Positions 16,873 to 25,643 of a DNA stretch of 64,000 bases are shown piece after piece. Source of the stretch: Chthoniobacterales bacterium (lineage in GTDB: Bacteria; Verrucomicrobiota; Verrucomicrobiia; Chthoniobacterales; UBA10450); contig DATENU010000021.1 of assembly GCA_035274845.1 (NCBI GenBank), forward strand, positions 183,150 to 247,149. Direction: 5' to 3'. The position numbers were made by a program, and so were the translations under genes. How positions within the stretch are numbered: the stretch's first letter is position 1; each line of letters opens with the position of its first letter. Under the pieces are notes generated by a model that was given only the letters and a program-made list of their open reading frames with translations, ran no database searches and was not told the DNA's origin.

Positions 16873-17661
16873 GTGGATCGCCAATTCATCCTCCTCTCGA
16901 CGCTCTGCTACGCCGTGGCGGTCGCGCACACGCTGGCGACGTTGCGTGACGGCGTCTTTAGGCCTCGCCGGTTCAATTTTGTCGCGATCCTCCTCGGCTT
17001 CCTGTTGCAGAGCGCGTTTCTCTATGTGCGCGGGCACGCCATCGGCCGGTGTCCGATCACTAATCTTTTCGAGGTCTTCATCTTTCTGGGCTGGTCGGTC
17101 GCGCTGATTTACCTGGCGGTCGGGCCGGCGTATCGGTTGTCGCTCATGGGCGCATTCACGACGCCGCTCGTCCTCCTGATCCAGGGGTTTGCGCTCCTGG
17201 CGCCGGTCGATATTCCGCATCGAGCGCGCCTGGCGGTAAACCCATGGCTCGAATTCCACGCGTCGATCTCGATGATGGCGTATGGGGCATTCGCACTCTC
17301 GTGCGTGGCGGGCGTCATGTACCTCGTCCAGGAACGTCAGCTCAAGACGCATCAACTCCATTCCATCTTCTATCACCTTCCGCCGCTCACGAATCTGTTT
17401 GCCGCGATCACGCGCCTTCTCTGGTTTGGGTTCGCGCTTTATACGGCCGGCCTCGCGAGCGGCTTTTTCACGGGCGAACCGTTGCCCCGGGTGAAGATGG
17501 TCTGCGCCATCGGGGTCTGGATTTTTTACGGAGTGATTTTGCAGGTCCGGCATCTTGGGCATCTGGCGCCGAAACGGATCGCGACCCTGTGCATTCTGGC
17601 CTTTACGGCGGCGGTCTCGGTCCTGTGGGCCATCAACTTCGTCTCGCAACGCACGTCATGA
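16873..17661 (+). CDS. CcsA/HemX-like cytochrome c assembly membrane protein
   Basis: 262 residues with about eight membrane helices, GTG start. It belongs to the CcmF/CcsA/HemX superfamily (cytochrome_C_asm): the motif region around FHASISMMAYGAFALSCVAGVMYLVQER carries conserved His/aromatics, and there is a second His in the last helices (FYGVILQVRHLGHL). In many bacteria a HemX/CcsA-like gene precedes hemA, where it affects glutamyl-tRNA reductase level or haem handling. Its stop overlaps the hemA start by 4 bp (ATGA), so the two are co-translated here. The usual CcsA WWD haem-binding motif is not evident, which favours the HemX-like group. Confidence 0.8.
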   Translation: MDRQFILLSTLCYAVAVAHTLATLRDGVFRPRRFNFVAILLGFLLQSAFLYVRGHAIGRCPITNLFEVFIFLGWSVALIYLAVGPAYRLSLMGAFTTPLVLLIQGFALLAPVDIPHRARLAVNPWLEFHASISMMAYGAFALSCVAGVMYLVQERQLKTHQLHSIFYHLPPLTNLFAAITRLLWFGFALYTAGLASGFFTGEPLPRVKMVCAIGVWIFYGVILQVRHLGHLAPKRIATLCILAFTAAVSVLWAINFVSQRTS

Positions 17662-18701
17662 ACCTGTTTTGCGTCGGCCTCAGCCATCACACCGCGAATG
17701 TGGAAACGCGCGAGCGTTACGCCGGCGGGCCCGCCGAGGCGGACTTGCTGGCCACTGGGACGATGAAAGAAGCGCTCGTGCTTTCGACCTGCAATCGGGT
17801 CGAGATCTACGGGGCCTCGGAGCAGCCCCTGGCGACGAAGGAGCTCATGCCCGCGCTCTGGCAGTCCCCGGCCGGCCTCGAGGACACCGACGTGTTCTAT
17901 CGCTACGACGGGGAAACCTGCGCACAGCATTTGTTCCGAGTGGTCGCAGGTCTCGATTCAATGGTGATCGGTGAAACGGAGATCCTCGGCCAGGTCAAGA
18001 AGGCCTACGAAACGGCGCGGCAAACAGGGAGCGCGGGGCCGACGTTGCACCGGCTTTTTCAGAGAGCGTTTCGCGTGGCAAAACACGTGCGGAGTACCAC
18101 CGAGATTACGCGAGGAGCTGTTTCAGTTGGCTCCGTTGCCGTCGAGTTGGCCGGCAAAATTTTCGGGGACTTGCGCGAGCGTAGTGTGCTGATCCTGGGC
18201 GCGGGGGAAACCAGCGAACGCACCGCGCGCGCGTTGAGCTCGCGGGGCGTGACCGATCTGCGCGTCAGCAATCGTTCCCGGGAACGGGGGGAAGAACTGG
18301 CGGCTTTGGTGCAGGGCCGGGCGGTGCCGTTTCAAGACTGGACCCGGGAATGCCGCGAGATCGATATTCTCATTTCCTCGACCTCGGCGGACGAACCGCT
18401 CCTGACGCCCGAACTCCTGGCGCCGATGCTGCACGGCCGAGCCGACCGGCCGCTCTTCATCATCGACATCGCCGTGCCCCGGGATGTGGCCCCGGAAGTC
18501 AATGACATGGACGGTGTTTACTTGTACGACATCGACTCTCTCCAATCGATCGCCGATCAATCGCTCGCCATGCGCCGCCAGCAAATGGCAGCGGCGGAAA
18601 AGATCATCTCCGGGCACGTGTCCGATTTCGCGGCGCGTTTAGGCGGCCGTCCAGCGGGTTCGCCTTCTCTGAATTCACGGCCGCTGGCGTCGGAGCTCTA
18701 G
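17658..18701 (+). CDS. hemA: Glutamyl-tRNA reductase (short form)
   Basis: 347 residues from the ATG that overlaps the previous stop. It reduces glutamyl-tRNA(Glu) to glutamate-1-semialdehyde, the first committed step of C5 tetrapyrrole synthesis. The catalytic Cys is C45 in LSTCNRVEIYG; GLSHHTANVETRE is at the N-terminus, and the NADPH-binding LGAGETSERTA begins near 176. The usual length is about 415-430. Here the C-terminal dimerisation domain ends soon after ADQSLAMRRQQMAAAEKII, with only about 35 low-complexity residues behind. hemC starts 6 bp later, so nothing has been lost to a frameshift. Confidence 0.94.
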   Translation: MNLFCVGLSHHTANVETRERYAGGPAEADLLATGTMKEALVLSTCNRVEIYGASEQPLATKELMPALWQSPAGLEDTDVFYRYDGETCAQHLFRVVAGLDSMVIGETEILGQVKKAYETARQTGSAGPTLHRLFQRAFRVAKHVRSTTEITRGAVSVGSVAVELAGKIFGDLRERSVLILGAGETSERTARALSSRGVTDLRVSNRSRERGEELAALVQGRAVPFQDWTRECREIDILISSTSADEPLLTPELLAPMLHGRADRPLFIIDIAVPRDVAPEVNDMDGVYLYDIDSLQSIADQSLAMRRQQMAAAEKIISGHVSDFAARLGGRPAGSPSLNSRPLASEL

Positions 18702-18707
18702 CGCTCA

Positions 18708-19619
18708 ATGGGCGCGCGGACGATCATTCTTGGCTCACGGGGCAGCGAGCTGGCGCGCGCGCAAACGGCAATGGTCGAAGCGGCGCTTCGAAAGGCGTGG
18801 CCGACCCTGGAAATTGAAACGCGGGTCATCTCGACCCGGGGAGATGTTCGCACGGCGGAGCCTCTCGATCGGCGCGCGGGCCGCAAAGGTTTGTTCACCA
18901 GCGAAATCGAGCACGCGCTGGCGGCGGGCGAGATCGATGTCGCTGTTCACAGTGCGAAGGATCTGCCGAGCGCGATGACGGAAGGATTGCAAATCGGCGG
19001 TGTGCTGCCTCGTGCCGCGGTCGAAGACGTTCTGATTAGCAGGACGGATTCATCTTCAACGGGAGCAATTGGAACCGGAAGTGTCCGGCGGCAATATCAA
19101 CTACGTTGGAAATATCCGGACGCTCAGACAGTCGATTTGCGCGGAAATGTGCCGACGCGGCTCCGCAAATTAATCCAGAGCGACTGGCGCGGAATCATGT
19201 TGGCTCGGGCGGGATTAGAGCGCCTCGGCTACGACCTCAGGACAGGTTCATTTTCCTTCGAAGGCGCAACTCTTCGCGCCGAGCCCCTGCCGTCCGATGA
19301 TTTTCCTTCGGCGGGAGGGCAGGGGATTATTGCTCTTCAAATTCGAGGCAATGACCTTGCGACCGCGAAATTGGTCGAGGCGGTCAACCATCGCGACACG
19401 CTGTTGTGTCTCGAAGCGGAGCGGGAGTTCCTTCGGTTGCTAGAAGGGGACTGCGGGTCGCCGGTCGGGGTGCTGGCCACAATTGCCGGCGCGACGATGA
19501 ACATTCTCGCCCAGGTTTTCGAACCTCCTCGCGTTGAACCGCGCTCGGCCCGAGTTGAAGGTGACGCCTCGTCGCGGATGAAATTGTCGCGGCAACTATG
19601 GGAAGCGATTAATGGCTAA
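18708..19619 (+). CDS. hemC: Porphobilinogen deaminase (hydroxymethylbilane synthase)
   Basis: The 303-residue enzyme polymerises four porphobilinogens to hydroxymethylbilane. The dipyrromethane cofactor Cys is C249 in EGDCGSPVG. The N-terminal LGSRGSELARAQ and the HSAKDLPS motif (near residue 84-91) are typical. It starts 6 bp after hemA and overlaps cobA-hemD by 8 bp, in pathway order. Length is normal. Confidence 0.96.
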   Translation: MGARTIILGSRGSELARAQTAMVEAALRKAWPTLEIETRVISTRGDVRTAEPLDRRAGRKGLFTSEIEHALAAGEIDVAVHSAKDLPSAMTEGLQIGGVLPRAAVEDVLISRTDSSSTGAIGTGSVRRQYQLRWKYPDAQTVDLRGNVPTRLRKLIQSDWRGIMLARAGLERLGYDLRTGSFSFEGATLRAEPLPSDDFPSAGGQGIIALQIRGNDLATAKLVEAVNHRDTLLCLEAEREFLRLLEGDCGSPVGVLATIAGATMNILAQVFEPPRVEPRSARVEGDASSRMKLSRQLWEAING

Positions 19620-21132
19620 CAAAAAGGGACAATGCTTTCTGGTCGGCGCCGGGCCGGGAGACCTCGGCCTGGTGACGTTGCGGGCGAAAGAGTGCATCGA
19701 GCGGGCCGAGGTAATCATTTACGATTACCTTTGCAACCCGGAGATGCTCCGCTGGGCGCCAGAGAGTGCAGAGCTGATTTTCGCTGGAAAAAAGGCCGGG
19801 GCGCACACGCTTTCCCAGGACGAAATCAACGCGTTGCTGGTCGAAAAAACCGGAGAAGGAAAAAACGTGGTTCGGCTCAAAGGCGGCGATCCGTTTCTTT
19901 TCGGGCGCGGGGGAGAAGAGGCGCAGGCGCTGGCCGCCGCAGACCTGCCGTTCATCATTGTTCCAGGCGTAAGCTCGGCCATTGCGGCTCCGGCTTATGC
20001 GGGGATCCCGGTTACGCATCGCGGCAAAAACTCGCACGTTACCTTTTTTACCGGCCACGAAGACCCGGGAAAAAGCGGAAGCGCGATTGATTTTGCAGCG
20101 CTCGCGAAACTCGGCGGCACCCAGGTAATGCTGATGGGAGTCGAGCGCATCGGAGCGATCGCCCAGGAAATGATGGCGAGCGGCGTGCGGAAGGATTTGC
20201 CGGTGGCGTTGATCCGCTGGGCAACGACTGGCCGGCAGGAAACGCTGGTGGGAACCCTCGAGAATATTGCCCAGCGCGCGGTGGCGGCAGGTTTTGCGGC
20301 GCCGGCGGTGGCGGTGTTCGGCGAGGTCGTGGAGCTGCGCCACGAACTGAATTGGTTCGAGAATCGGCCCCTCTCTGGCAAACGCGTCGTGGTGACGCGA
20401 ACCCGTAAACAGGCCGGCGTCCTGACCGAACAACTGCGCGCGCTCGGCGCCGACGTGATCGAGTTGCCCACGATCCGGATCGAGCCGCCGACCGACCTTC
20501 GCGCCTTCGCGGAACTGGTCCAGGACGCCCACGCTTACGACTGGATTGTCTTCACGAGCCCGAACGGGGTGAGCGCGTTCTTCGATCTTTTCTACAAACT
20601 CTATGACGATGCCCGCGAGATGGGTGGCGCCCGGATCGCAGCCATCGGTCCCGCGACCGCGCAGCGGATCAAGGATTTTCACCTGAAAGTGGATCTTCAG
20701 CCCGACGAATTCGTGGCCGAATCGCTGGTCCGGGAGTTTCGTAAGGAGGGCGGCGTGGAAAATCTGCGCATTCTAATCGCGCGGGCGGAGAAGGCGCGCG
20801 ATTTGCTACCCAGGGAGCTCTCGGCTTTGGGAGCTATTGTGGACGAAGGGTTCGCCTACCGCACTGTCCCCGAAACGCGCGACGACAGTGGCGCGCGGCG
20901 CCGGTTATTGGAGGAAGGCGCAGATCTGATCACGTTTACCAGCTCATCTACCGTGGAAAATTTCCTGGCTCTCGGGTTGCCGTGGCCGGCGAACATGCAA
21001 GTTGCCAGCATTGGGCCGGTTACGTCGAAGACGGCGCGGGACCGAGGCCTCGAAGTGGCCGTCGAAGCGCGGCGTCACGATATCCCGGGACTGGTCGAAG
21101 CAATCCGCAAATTCTTTTCCAAGAACGCCTGA
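19612..21132 (+). CDS. Fused uroporphyrinogen-III C-methyltransferase / uroporphyrinogen-III synthase
   Basis: A 506-residue two-domain fusion. Residues about 1-245 are a SUMT/CobA methyltransferase (GAGPGDLGLVTLRAKECI at the start, VVRLKGGDPFLFGRGGEEA for SAM and substrate), converting uroporphyrinogen III to precorrin-2. Residues about 255-506 are HemD, which cyclises hydroxymethylbilane to uroporphyrinogen III (VVTRTRKQAGVLTEQL, FTSPNGVSAFF, TFTSSSTVENFL). The fusion joins consecutive steps and channels flux towards sirohaem or cobalamin as well as haem. CobA-HemD fusions are known in several phyla. The frame overlaps hemC by 8 bp. Confidence 0.94.
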   Translation: MANKKGQCFLVGAGPGDLGLVTLRAKECIERAEVIIYDYLCNPEMLRWAPESAELIFAGKKAGAHTLSQDEINALLVEKTGEGKNVVRLKGGDPFLFGRGGEEAQALAAADLPFIIVPGVSSAIAAPAYAGIPVTHRGKNSHVTFFTGHEDPGKSGSAIDFAALAKLGGTQVMLMGVERIGAIAQEMMASGVRKDLPVALIRWATTGRQETLVGTLENIAQRAVAAGFAAPAVAVFGEVVELRHELNWFENRPLSGKRVVVTRTRKQAGVLTEQLRALGADVIELPTIRIEPPTDLRAFAELVQDAHAYDWIVFTSPNGVSAFFDLFYKLYDDAREMGGARIAAIGPATAQRIKDFHLKVDLQPDEFVAESLVREFRKEGGVENLRILIARAEKARDLLPRELSALGAIVDEGFAYRTVPETRDDSGARRRLLEEGADLITFTSSSTVENFLALGLPWPANMQVASIGPVTSKTARDRGLEVAVEARRHDIPGLVEAIRKFFSKNA

Positions 21133-21135
21133 CGA

Positions 21136-21849
21136 ATGAAAACGCCAATGGAGATCAAGATTACGGATGAATTTGCGTCGGCCATGCAGCAGCTAAGCGC
21201 CGAGGCCGAAAAGACGATGCCGGAACCGTGGGAAACGGACGGGAGCGGCGAGCAGTTTTCCCAGATCCTGGAAGAATTGAAGGGTCTGAACGGGCGGATG
21301 ACGAGATTTGAGGAAAACGTCATGGGCCGGCTCCAAAAATTAGAGGGCGCCGAGAAAAGCGACCTCTCGGAGCAATTCCGGAAAATGGACGAGCACATGG
21401 CCGCCCTCCGCACGACGGAGACGGTCAATCAGCGGTTGTTCGATTCGCTCCACGAGGAACTGATCAAGTATCGCGACAATTTCCTGCACGAATCGCTCCA
21501 AAAGCCTTTCATTCGCGATCTGCTGACCTTGTTTGACGACCTGAGCGGCCTTCTCGCCCAGGTGGAAACCGCCATCGAGGGAAGCGAGAAGAAGCGTGGA
21601 ATGCTGGGCCAGTGGCGCGAGAATTTGGAGAACGCGATCCATTCTCTCACCGAAATCCTGCACCGGATGGAGGTGAGCGAAATCGAACCGAAGGAGATGG
21701 TGGATAGAGCCCTGCATCGCGTGGTCAGTTACGAGCCGGCCGACTTCGCGGAAGAGGAAGGGCGGATTGTGATGCGCGTGAAGCGTGGATTTCTCTGGCG
21801 GGACAAGGTTTTGCGACCGGAAGAAGTGGTCGCGAAACGATTTGGTTAA
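21136..21849 (+). CDS. GrpE-like nucleotide exchange factor
   Basis: 237 residues. The protein has a long N-terminal coiled coil (about 30-130) and a C-terminal small beta domain ending IVMRVKRGFLWRDKVLRPEEVVAK, matching the GrpE fold ('...VVEVxxxGYxxxDRVLRPAxVxVxk'). GrpE opens the Hsp70 nucleotide-binding domain to release ADP. This copy is divergent in sequence and sits directly before an atypical short Hsp70, so it is probably a dedicated partner and not the housekeeping GrpE. It starts 3 bp after cobA-hemD; a second ATG four codons in is an equal candidate start. Confidence 0.78.
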   Translation: MKTPMEIKITDEFASAMQQLSAEAEKTMPEPWETDGSGEQFSQILEELKGLNGRMTRFEENVMGRLQKLEGAEKSDLSEQFRKMDEHMAALRTTETVNQRLFDSLHEELIKYRDNFLHESLQKPFIRDLLTLFDDLSGLLAQVETAIEGSEKKRGMLGQWRENLENAIHSLTEILHRMEVSEIEPKEMVDRALHRVVSYEPADFAEEEGRIVMRVKRGFLWRDKVLRPEEVVAKRFG

Positions 21850-21893
21850 GGCGGCTCCGGCCCGCTTTTCTCACGCGGGAAAATACGCACAAT

Positions 21894-21911
21894 TGCCTCC
21901 GGGCGGAGGCA
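21894..21911. repeat. Hairpin between grpE-like and hsp70-like genes
   Basis: TGCCTCC-gggc-GGAGGCA is a perfect 7-bp stem in the 126-bp gap. There is no T-tract behind it. It may tune the ratio of the two chaperone genes, or be a minimal palindromic repeat. Confidence 0.6.
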
Positions 21912-21975
21912 TGGAAATTGCAACTACGCAGGGTGCGAAACAAAGGTTCGCCTCGATGGCGGCCTTCTCCCACAT

Positions 21976-23538
21976 ATGACTCGAAGAAAAGTAGTTGGAA
22001 TCGACCTTGGCACCACGTTTAGCGCGATGGCGCACATCGACCTTTACGGGAAGCCACAGATCATCCCGAATTCCGAAAGCGAACGCATTACTCCGTCAGT
22101 GATTTTGTTTGATGGAGAGAGCGTGATCGTCGGCACCCTGGCCAAGAACAACTCGGTGGCGGAGGCCGAGCGCATCGTCGATTTCGTCAAGCGCGAGATC
22201 GGCAAGCCGAAGGAGCAATTTCACCGCGAATTCAACGGCAAGATCTATTCGGCGGAGGAGCTTTCGGCGCTCATTCTCCGCAAACTAAAGGCCGACGCCG
22301 AAAAATATTTGAAGGAACCGGTCACGGATGCCGTGATCACCGTGCCGGCGTATTTCAACGACGCCGAACGCACCGCCACGATAACGGCGGGCCAACTCGC
22401 CGGTCTCAATGTGCTTCAGATCATCAACGAACCGACGGCCGCCGCGGTGGCTTACGGCTTGGACAAGCTCGACGAAGACCAGACCGTCTTCGTTTTCGAT
22501 CTGGGCGGCGGTACTTTCGACGTCACCATCATGCGGATTGAAGGCCAGGGAATCCAGATGATCGCTACCAATGGCGACCATCGCCTCGGCGGAAAGGACT
22601 GGGACGATGTCATCGTGAACCATGTCGCCGAGGAATTCGATCGCGCCCATGGCGAAAATCCGCTTCTCGATCTGGAAAGTTACCAGGATTTACAGAGCCG
22701 CGCTCTGGCGGCGAAGATCCAGCTTTCGAGCCGCCCGCGCACCGCGATCGTCCACAGCCACAATGGCAAAAGCGTAAAAGTCGAACTGACCCGGGACGAA
22801 TTTGAGCTCAAGACCCGGCATCTGGTCGAAAAGTGCAAAACGATCTGCGAGATGGTTCTCCAGGAAGCAAACATGGAGTGGAAGGACATGGACAAGGTTC
22901 TTCTCGTCGGAGGAATGACCCGGATGCCGATGGTGCGCGAAATGGTAAAAAGCCTTTCGACCGTGCCGTTGGTGGACGACGTCAACCCGGACGAAGCCGT
23001 GGCCGTGGGCGCCGCCATCCAGGGAATTCTCTCCCTCCTCCGGGAAGAGGAACGCTCCGGGGTGAAGACAGTGTCGGATAACACCCGCCAGCAATTTTCT
23101 TCCCGCGAAGGCGGGCTGATTCAGGTGACGAACATCACTTCGCATACGCTTGGGGTAGTGCTTTGGGATGAAGCCCATCTCGAGGAATACGTTTTCCCCA
23201 TGATCCGCAAGATGACCGCCATCCCCGCCACGGCGAAGAATTCCTTCGGGACGGCCAGCGCCAATATGGGGCGGGCCGTGGTGCGAATCGTGGAAGGAGA
23301 GAGCACGCTCCCCGCGGAATGCACTCCACTCGGCCTCTGCGATGTCGAGTTGCCGGCCTTCCTGCCGAAAGGTTCTCCCGTCGAGCTGACCTACGAATAC
23401 AACGCGAACCAGGTGCTCGAGGTGGCCGTCTACGCCTCCGGGAACCGGGCCAACGTAAGGATTGAGCGAAACACGGGGCTGGCACCGGATGAGGTGGAGC
23501 GAGCGACCGCAGGGTTGGGCGCCATCGCGGTGACCTGA
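21976..23538 (+). CDS. Short Hsp70-family chaperone without C-terminal lid
   Basis: 520 residues, compared with about 640 for DnaK. The nucleotide-binding domain is complete: GIDLGTTFS (phosphate 1), NEPTAAAVAYGLD, VFDLGGGTFDVT (phosphate 2) and VLLVGGMTRMPMV (adenosine). A beta substrate-binding domain follows (ITSHTLGVVLWD...ELTYEYNANQVLEVAVY). The alpha-helical lid is essentially missing and there is no EEVD-like tail. Short lidless Hsp70s with their own partners form a separate group from housekeeping DnaK. It stands between the GrpE-like gene and the J/TerB/FGE-like gene (stop and next start are 1 bp apart), which points to a three-protein machine. Confidence 0.9.
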   Translation: MTRRKVVGIDLGTTFSAMAHIDLYGKPQIIPNSESERITPSVILFDGESVIVGTLAKNNSVAEAERIVDFVKREIGKPKEQFHREFNGKIYSAEELSALILRKLKADAEKYLKEPVTDAVITVPAYFNDAERTATITAGQLAGLNVLQIINEPTAAAVAYGLDKLDEDQTVFVFDLGGGTFDVTIMRIEGQGIQMIATNGDHRLGGKDWDDVIVNHVAEEFDRAHGENPLLDLESYQDLQSRALAAKIQLSSRPRTAIVHSHNGKSVKVELTRDEFELKTRHLVEKCKTICEMVLQEANMEWKDMDKVLLVGGMTRMPMVREMVKSLSTVPLVDDVNPDEAVAVGAAIQGILSLLREEERSGVKTVSDNTRQQFSSREGGLIQVTNITSHTLGVVLWDEAHLEEYVFPMIRKMTAIPATAKNSFGTASANMGRAVVRIVEGESTLPAECTPLGLCDVELPAFLPKGSPVELTYEYNANQVLEVAVYASGNRANVRIERNTGLAPDEVERATAGLGAIAVT

Positions 23539-23539
23539 G

Positions 23540-25165
23540 ATGATGCAACTCGAGGGGATTTTTCCCGTTCCGTTGCCGGACGACCCACACAAATGGGACG
23601 GATGGAGCAAGTACAAGTCGCCAAACTTTTACGAACGCCTTTGCCTCGATCCCAGCGCCAATCCGAGTAACGAATTGATCGAGCAGCATTGCCGTGAATT
23701 GATGCGGTGGTGGCAAAAGAAGCTCCCGCTCAAGAATCAACCCAGCAATCCGCTCGCTCAAATCCTGCGGCCCGGCCTGGATGAATCGTCCCGTTATCTG
23801 ACGGAGGCGCGGGTCGAGCTCCTGGATCCGGTCCGCCGCCAGCAATTGGATTCCGAACTGGCCGCGCAAGCGACCGAGCAGGCAGTCATCGAATTCCACA
23901 AATATCTCACCTTTGCCCTGGCCGACGGGGCCCTGACTGCGGAAGAGGAACGAAGCCTGCATCGGTTTGGAGCTGAGCACGGCCTCACGGAAGAACAGGT
24001 CGCCGCCTACATCGATGCGGAATTAAAAGACAGCGGCGCAAGACGCGTTGCCGTGAATGCGCCGCCCGCCGCGCCTGCGGTGGCACCGGCTGCCAGGGAG
24101 CCGCGAGCGCGCCGAACAAAATCTCTGGATCCCAAAGAGGATTTCCTCCGGATGCTTCGCCTCAGCAACCTCGATAGCGACGGCATGGCGGACGATACCC
24201 GAGATGCTTTCGTCAACATGGCGGAGAATCTCGGCATCGAGATCGATGAAGCTGAAGAGCTGGTCGATCAATATCTCGAGGAAGCCGACAAAATGTCGGA
24301 CGTCGCGGCCGCGCCGGCGCCGGCACTGCGGATGAATGGGGTTCATCCAGCGCCAAAGCCGGCGGCTGTCGAAGTTCCCGCCGCTGCTGCCGCGGTCGCC
24401 CCAAGCCCCGAGACTGATCGGGTGCGTTTGGCCAATTACGTCAATTCGGCCGGCGCCCCGATGCTCTTCATACCATCGGGCGAATTTACGATGGGGAGCG
24501 AAGCGATGGATGCGGCGCCGAACGAGAAACCGCTGACCAAGGTAACGCTCAGCAAATTTTACATCTCCCGTTTTCCAGTGACGAATGCTGAGTACGAGCA
24601 GTTCGATCCCAGTCATGGCCGCAAGCGCGCGCCCGGGGCGGGGGATCGTCATCCGGTCGTGTACGTGAGCAGCCTGGAAGCGATCAAATATTGCCAATGG
24701 CTCTCCACCCGGGAGCGGAAGAAATATCGATTGCCCTCGGAGGCTGAATGGGAGTTCGCTGCGCGGGGAGTCGATGGCCGCAGGTATCCCTGGGGAAATC
24801 ACGAGAACCGCGGCGACCTGGCGAATTTCGCGGACCGCAATACCGTTTTCGCCTGGAGCGACCGGGATATCGATGACGGATACCCGGAGAGCTCACCAGT
24901 TGGGGCATTCCCCTTCGGCGCGAGCCCGTTCGGGGTGGAAGATCTGGCGGGAAACGTCTGGGAATGGTGTCTCGATTTCTTTGAGCCGTATCGCGGGATC
25001 GCGAAAGTGAATCCTCACGGACCGACCAGTGGCGCCAAGCGGGTTTATCGCGGCGGCAGTTGGAAGTCCCGCTTCAAGAGTGTGCGAGCCACCGCCCGGA
25101 ACTCAAATGTGCCGAATTATTCCTGCAACGATCTCGGTTTTCGAATCGTGTGCGAGTGCGATTAG
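23540..25165 (+). CDS. Degenerate J-domain / TerB-like / FGE-sulfatase-fold protein
   Basis: 541 residues in three parts. Residues about 27-115 look like a J domain (NFYERLCLDPSANP... to YLTEARVELLDPVRRQQLDSEL) but lack the HPD triad that stimulates Hsp70. Two acidic helical stretches follow (ALADGALTAEEERSLHRFG near 130, and DGMADDTRDAFVNMAENLGIEIDEAEEL near 215) that resemble TerB/tellurite-type modules. After an Ala/Pro linker, 300-541 is a formylglycine-generating-enzyme fold (FIPSGEFTMGSE, NVWEWCLDF, YRGGSWKS, NDLGFRIVCE). The two FGE catalytic cysteines are absent where they should follow GGS, so sulfatase activation is unlikely; a binding or calcium-dependent scaffold is more plausible. 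Its gene follows hsp70 by 1 bp. Confidence 0.8.
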   Translation: MMQLEGIFPVPLPDDPHKWDGWSKYKSPNFYERLCLDPSANPSNELIEQHCRELMRWWQKKLPLKNQPSNPLAQILRPGLDESSRYLTEARVELLDPVRRQQLDSELAAQATEQAVIEFHKYLTFALADGALTAEEERSLHRFGAEHGLTEEQVAAYIDAELKDSGARRVAVNAPPAAPAVAPAAREPRARRTKSLDPKEDFLRMLRLSNLDSDGMADDTRDAFVNMAENLGIEIDEAEELVDQYLEEADKMSDVAAAPAPALRMNGVHPAPKPAAVEVPAAAAAVAPSPETDRVRLANYVNSAGAPMLFIPSGEFTMGSEAMDAAPNEKPLTKVTLSKFYISRFPVTNAEYEQFDPSHGRKRAPGAGDRHPVVYVSSLEAIKYCQWLSTRERKKYRLPSEAEWEFAARGVDGRRYPWGNHENRGDLANFADRNTVFAWSDRDIDDGYPESSPVGAFPFGASPFGVEDLAGNVWEWCLDFFEPYRGIAKVNPHGPTSGAKRVYRGGSWKSRFKSVRATARNSNVPNYSCNDLGFRIVCECD

Positions 25166-25234
25166 CCACTGGAGCTCTGACTTTTGCTGTTGGTCTTGCT
25201 CTTACTGAGAGAGCTTTCCGGTAGCAGCAGGAGA

Positions 25235-25263
25235 AACAAAAAAGCGGTCGCCGCAGCGACCGC
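25235..25263 (-). terminator. Intrinsic terminator of rpsU
   Basis: Read on the minus strand, an 8-bp stem (GCGGTCGC/GCGACCGC, loop TGCG) is followed by TTTTTTGTTT. It lies 30 bp behind the rpsU stop. The plus-strand FGE-like gene ends 70 bp away and could use the same hairpin, although the T-tract serves only the minus strand. Confidence 0.88.
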
Positions 25264-25292
25264 CTCTGATCATCTATCGCGTAAACCGCGTT

Positions 25293-25490
25293 CTACGACG
25301 GATTAAACCGAAACTTCGTCCGTCCGCGCTTGGCGTTAGCCTTGGCTTTCCGCCGGCTCTTTTGGTTGGGCGTCTCGAACGCCCGGAGCCGCCGGACCTC
25401 TTCAAGAATCCCTTCAGCATCAAGCTTGTTCTTCAAGCGCTTGAGCGCCCGGTCGACTGGCTCTCCTTTACGAACAATGACTTCTGGCAT
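25293..25490 (-). CDS. rpsU: Small ribosomal subunit protein bS21
   Basis: 65 residues: MPEVIVRKGEPVDRALKRLK at the start, an R/K-rich middle helix and a basic tail. It matches bS21, which helps initiation near the anti-Shine-Dalgarno end of 16S rRNA. It is monocistronic, with its own terminator. Confidence 0.95.
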   Translation of the reverse strand: MPEVIVRKGEPVDRALKRLKNKLDAEGILEEVRRLRAFETPNQKSRRKAKANAKRGRTKFRFNPS

Positions 25491-25643
25491 GGTGGTCTCC
25501 TCGCTTCAAAAATGTGCCGGGTTTGACCGGTGCAGCCGAGCCTACTCGGGTGAAAGGCGGGCGTCAACTATTGTGAATAACTTTCGCTCAATCCCGGCTA
25601 AACGGCGGCTAGCCAGCCTTAAATCGGCGTCCGAGCGTAAGCC

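Noticed and set aside
17244..17657. Long upstream extension of the hemA frame
   Set aside because: It overlaps the CcsA/HemX-like gene in another frame; the ATG at 17658 gives the standard HemA N-terminus and an ATGA overlap.
23540..23880. Functional J domain in the FGE-fold protein
   Set aside because: The helical pattern and the 'LLDPxRRxxxD' end fit, but the HPD triad is absent, so I call it degenerate and not DnaJ.
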